A DNA stretch of 15,908 bases from the NCBI GenBank assembly GCA_900550035.1, contig URQS01000069.1, forward strand, positions 1 to 15,908, written 5' to 3'. The notes below the pieces were generated by a model, which did not search any database, had not been told where the DNA came from, and saw only the letters and a program-made list of their open reading frames with translations. How positions within the stretch are numbered: position 1 is the first letter of the stretch; each line of letters opens with the position of its first letter. The translations under genes were made by a program, and so were the position numbers. This document shows positions 14,283 to 15,908 of the stretch, in pieces. Origin of the DNA: an uncultured Prevotella sp. Lineage in GTDB: Bacteria > Bacteroidota > Bacteroidia > Bacteroidales > Bacteroidaceae.

Positions 14283-15599
14283 CATTTTTCTGAACCTCCA
14301 CCACATCATTATGCCGGCACTTGTAAGTCCGAAGGGGAACGCCATCCACACGCCAACGAGTCCGTAGCCCAGCACGAATCCGCACAGATAGCCTACGGGC
14401 AGCGAAATGACGAAGAAGGCTATGAAGGCAATCACCATGAGCGGCTTCACGTCGGCTATTCCGCGCAGCGCGTTGGCGTAGTTTATCTGCAAGCCGTCGC
14501 CAAACTGATAGATGAAGAATGGCAGCATAAGCGACAGCACCGATGCCGACACCTCAGCCGAGTCGGTAAACCATGAGCCAATATCTTTGCGCAGGAGGAA
14601 TATTATGCCTCCCAACAGCACCTCAAGCACCACCATCAGTCGCAGTCCGGCGGTCACTACGTGGCGCGTATTGAGCGTGTCGCCCTGGCCGTGGAAGTAG
14701 CTTGTGCGCACAGCCACGGCAGCACCGAGTCCGTAGTACACCATAAACGTAAACTGAGATATGGTGGACATCACCTGATGCGAAGCCAAAGCGATGGTGC
14801 CAAGCCATCCCACCATGATGATAGACAGCGAGAACGAGGCTGTCTCCATACCCATCTCAAGCGCAATCGGAGTTCCGAGCGTGCTCAGTCGTCGCACCAA
14901 TTGGCGCGACCATCCGAGGCTGAAGAATCCCTCACGATATTGTTGCATACTGCGTTTGCAGAGGAATACAGCGAGGAATATGCCCACCATGACTATACGG
15001 GAGATAAGAGTTGACACACCGGCACCCACAACGCCCATCTCGGGCATTCCCATCTTACCGTATATCAGTATGTAGTTGCCGATGATGTTGAGCAGATTGC
15101 CCGACAGGAGTATCCACATCGACGTGCGCGTCTCGGTGATGCTGTCGGTGAATTGCTTGAAAGCGTTGAACAGCATGACAAAGGGCAGCGACGCAAGCAG
15201 CACCAAGTAGTAGGGCCGCATGTAGGGTAGGAGTTCGTCGGGTTGGCCGATGTTGGCAAGATTGAAGTACAGTATGGTCAATGCCACCATCATTATCACC
15301 GCTGCTAAGGTGTTGGCAAGCAGTGAGCAGCGCAAAGCCTGACCCGCTTCTGCCAGCTGTTTGCGTCCGAACAGACCGCCCACAATAGGCGTAAGGCCGT
15401 AAGAGAATCCCGTACCGGTGATGATTACGAGGTTCATGATGTTGTTGACGAACGAGGCAGCACCGAGTTCGCTGGTGCTATGGTGGCCCACCATCATGGT
15501 GTCGGCAAAACTAAGAATAATCATTCCCAGCTGACCTATCATGATAGGAATGCCAATGGATAGCAGCGTGCGGTAGTGGTTGTTGTATTGTGAAGTCAT
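14259..15599 (-). CDS. MATE family multidrug/Na+ antiporter (NorM-like)
   Basis: The 446-residue product has about twelve hydrophobic segments in two related halves, as in MATE transporters. The N-terminal half shows the family's LLSIGIPIMIGQLGMIILSFADTMMVGHHSTSELGAASFVN pattern and GFSYGLTPIVGGLFGRKQ. The second half repeats it as GTPIALEMGMETASFSLSIIMVGWLGTIALASHQV and YGLGAAVAVRTSYFHGQG. MATE proteins export cationic drugs and metabolites through the inner membrane using Na+ or H+ gradients; which ion and which substrate cannot be told here. The ATG overlaps the stop of the upstream 59-residue gene by one base (TAATG), so the two are probably one transcript and coupled in translation. The 3' end overlaps aat by 14 bases. 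No drug-resistance regulator is adjacent. Confidence 0.93.
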   Translation of the reverse strand: MTSQYNNHYRTLLSIGIPIMIGQLGMIILSFADTMMVGHHSTSELGAASFVNNIMNLVIITGTGFSYGLTPIVGGLFGRKQLAEAGQALRCSLLANTLAAVIMMVALTILYFNLANIGQPDELLPYMRPYYLVLLASLPFVMLFNAFKQFTDSITETRTSMWILLSGNLLNIIGNYILIYGKMGMPEMGVVGAGVSTLISRIVMVGIFLAVFLCKRSMQQYREGFFSLGWSRQLVRRLSTLGTPIALEMGMETASFSLSIIMVGWLGTIALASHQVMSTISQFTFMVYYGLGAAVAVRTSYFHGQGDTLNTRHVVTAGLRLMVVLEVLLGGIIFLLRKDIGSWFTDSAEVSASVLSLMLPFFIYQFGDGLQINYANALRGIADVKPLMVIAFIAFFVISLPVGYLCGFVLGYGLVGVWMAFPFGLTSAGIMMWWRFRKMMDIISRG

Positions 15600-15778
15600 T
15601 ACCAGAATTTGTTCTGTTGTTCGTTATATTCGAATCCTGCAGCGGCCAGGCGGTCGATAATTTCTTTCTTGTCAACGTGGAGGTCGTCGCACAGAGCGTC
15701 GAGCGACGGATAGATGTCGCGCAGACGCATATTGATGACGCTGAAGAGCATCATCGGGTCTTTGGGTAAGTCAAGCAT
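15599..15778 (-). CDS. DUF4250-type small protein
   Basis: This short gene encodes 59 residues: MLDLPKDPMMLFSVINMRLR, then DIYPSLDALCDDLHVDKKEI, then IDRLAAAGFEYNEQQNKFW. The PKDPMML opening, the N-M-x-L-R-D helix, the SLDxLCDDLxVD middle and the AGFEYNEQQNxFW ending match DUF4250, a family of ~55-60 residue cytoplasmic proteins common in Bacteroidales and Firmicutes. Function is unknown; the fold is probably a small helical helix-turn-helix-like unit. There is no signal peptide or membrane segment. The start at 15778 is the first ATG after the promoter box (15824-15831) and leaves a 5' leader of about 40 bases. Its TAA shares one base with the MATE start. Assignment is by recalled similarity. 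Confidence 0.85.
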   Translation of the reverse strand: MLDLPKDPMMLFSVINMRLRDIYPSLDALCDDLHVDKKEIIDRLAAAGFEYNEQQNKFW

Positions 15779-15823
15779 GATTTGAAAAAAAATTTATTTG
15801 TTCATTATCCTTAATACTGGGTG

Positions 15824-15831
15824 CAAAGGTA
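15824..15831 (-). promoter_or_regulatory. -7 box for the DUF4250-MATE operon
   Basis: On the minus strand TACCTTTG (plus-strand CAAAGGTA), followed by CACCC, is an exact and very typical Bacteroidales promoter box 45 bases before the ATG. A TTG of the upstream TTGTCGTTAAA word (plus-strand 15855-15857) is 23 bases away, longer than the usual -33 spacing. Confidence 0.65.
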
Positions 15832-15879
15832 CACAAACATTTTTTATTTAACGACAAGTGGCTTTATACATTTTTCTTT

Positions 15880-15908
15880 TAACGACAATAGTGACAATGA
15901 TTGACAAT
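15880..15908 (-). repeat. Dispersed inverted copy of the ATTGTC-repeat arm
   Basis: Three GACAAT hexamers start at 15884, 15893 and 15903 after TAAC. Read on the minus strand this is identical to the left arm of the array at 9464, including the linkers AATC and ACT and the trailing GTTA. A related word AACGACAAG is at 15850-15858. The element runs to the last base and is probably cut by the window edge. Confidence 0.85.

Overview
The window looks like a chromosomal segment of a Bacteroidales bacterium, most likely Prevotella or a close relative. The signs are Bacteroidetes-type promoter boxes (TAnnTTTG) instead of sigma70 boxes, surface lipoproteins with an acidic stretch just after the lipobox cysteine, a secreted protein with a GIYIVNGKKVV-type C-terminal tail, and low-complexity TAATTCCTAACTCGT / GTTGAGAGTTGAG intergenic DNA. 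This placement is inference, since there is no rRNA or other marker here.

Left part (82-7913, + strand), cell envelope and secretion: a 1138-residue surface lipoprotein with a short collagen-like Gly-X-Y segment, closed by a strong terminator; then a tightly spaced run of a small lipoprotein, a large secreted multi-domain protein with a sorting tail, and an OmpA-type peptidoglycan-anchored porin, closed by a second terminator.

Middle (8083-10856): a MIP18-family Fe-S assembly protein, a low-complexity spacer that runs straight into the lpxH start codon (lipid A synthesis), and an 884-base non-coding interval. That interval is mostly a six-unit tandem array of about 130-base palindromic units built from the hexamer ATTGTC and its complement GACAAT (36 copies). 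It is the most unexplained structure in the window. A further copy of one arm, inverted, lies at the extreme right end (15880-15908), so the element is dispersed. A minus-strand outer-membrane beta-barrel gene follows.

Right part (11019-14272, + strand): clpS, clpA and aat sit in one compact operon. Together they form a complete bacterial N-end-rule module: Aat adds Leu/Phe to substrates, ClpS recognises the N-degron, and ClpA unfolds the substrate for ClpP, which is not encoded here. aat converges with a minus-strand MATE transporter gene. The two reading frames overlap inside a perfect 14-bp palindrome that encodes the same C-terminal peptide (MDIISR) on both strands and looks like a bidirectional terminator. 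Upstream of the MATE gene, and overlapping it by one base, is a 59-residue DUF4250-type gene with its own promoter next to the terminal ATTGTC-type repeat.

No tRNA, rRNA, CRISPR array, transposase or integrase was found.
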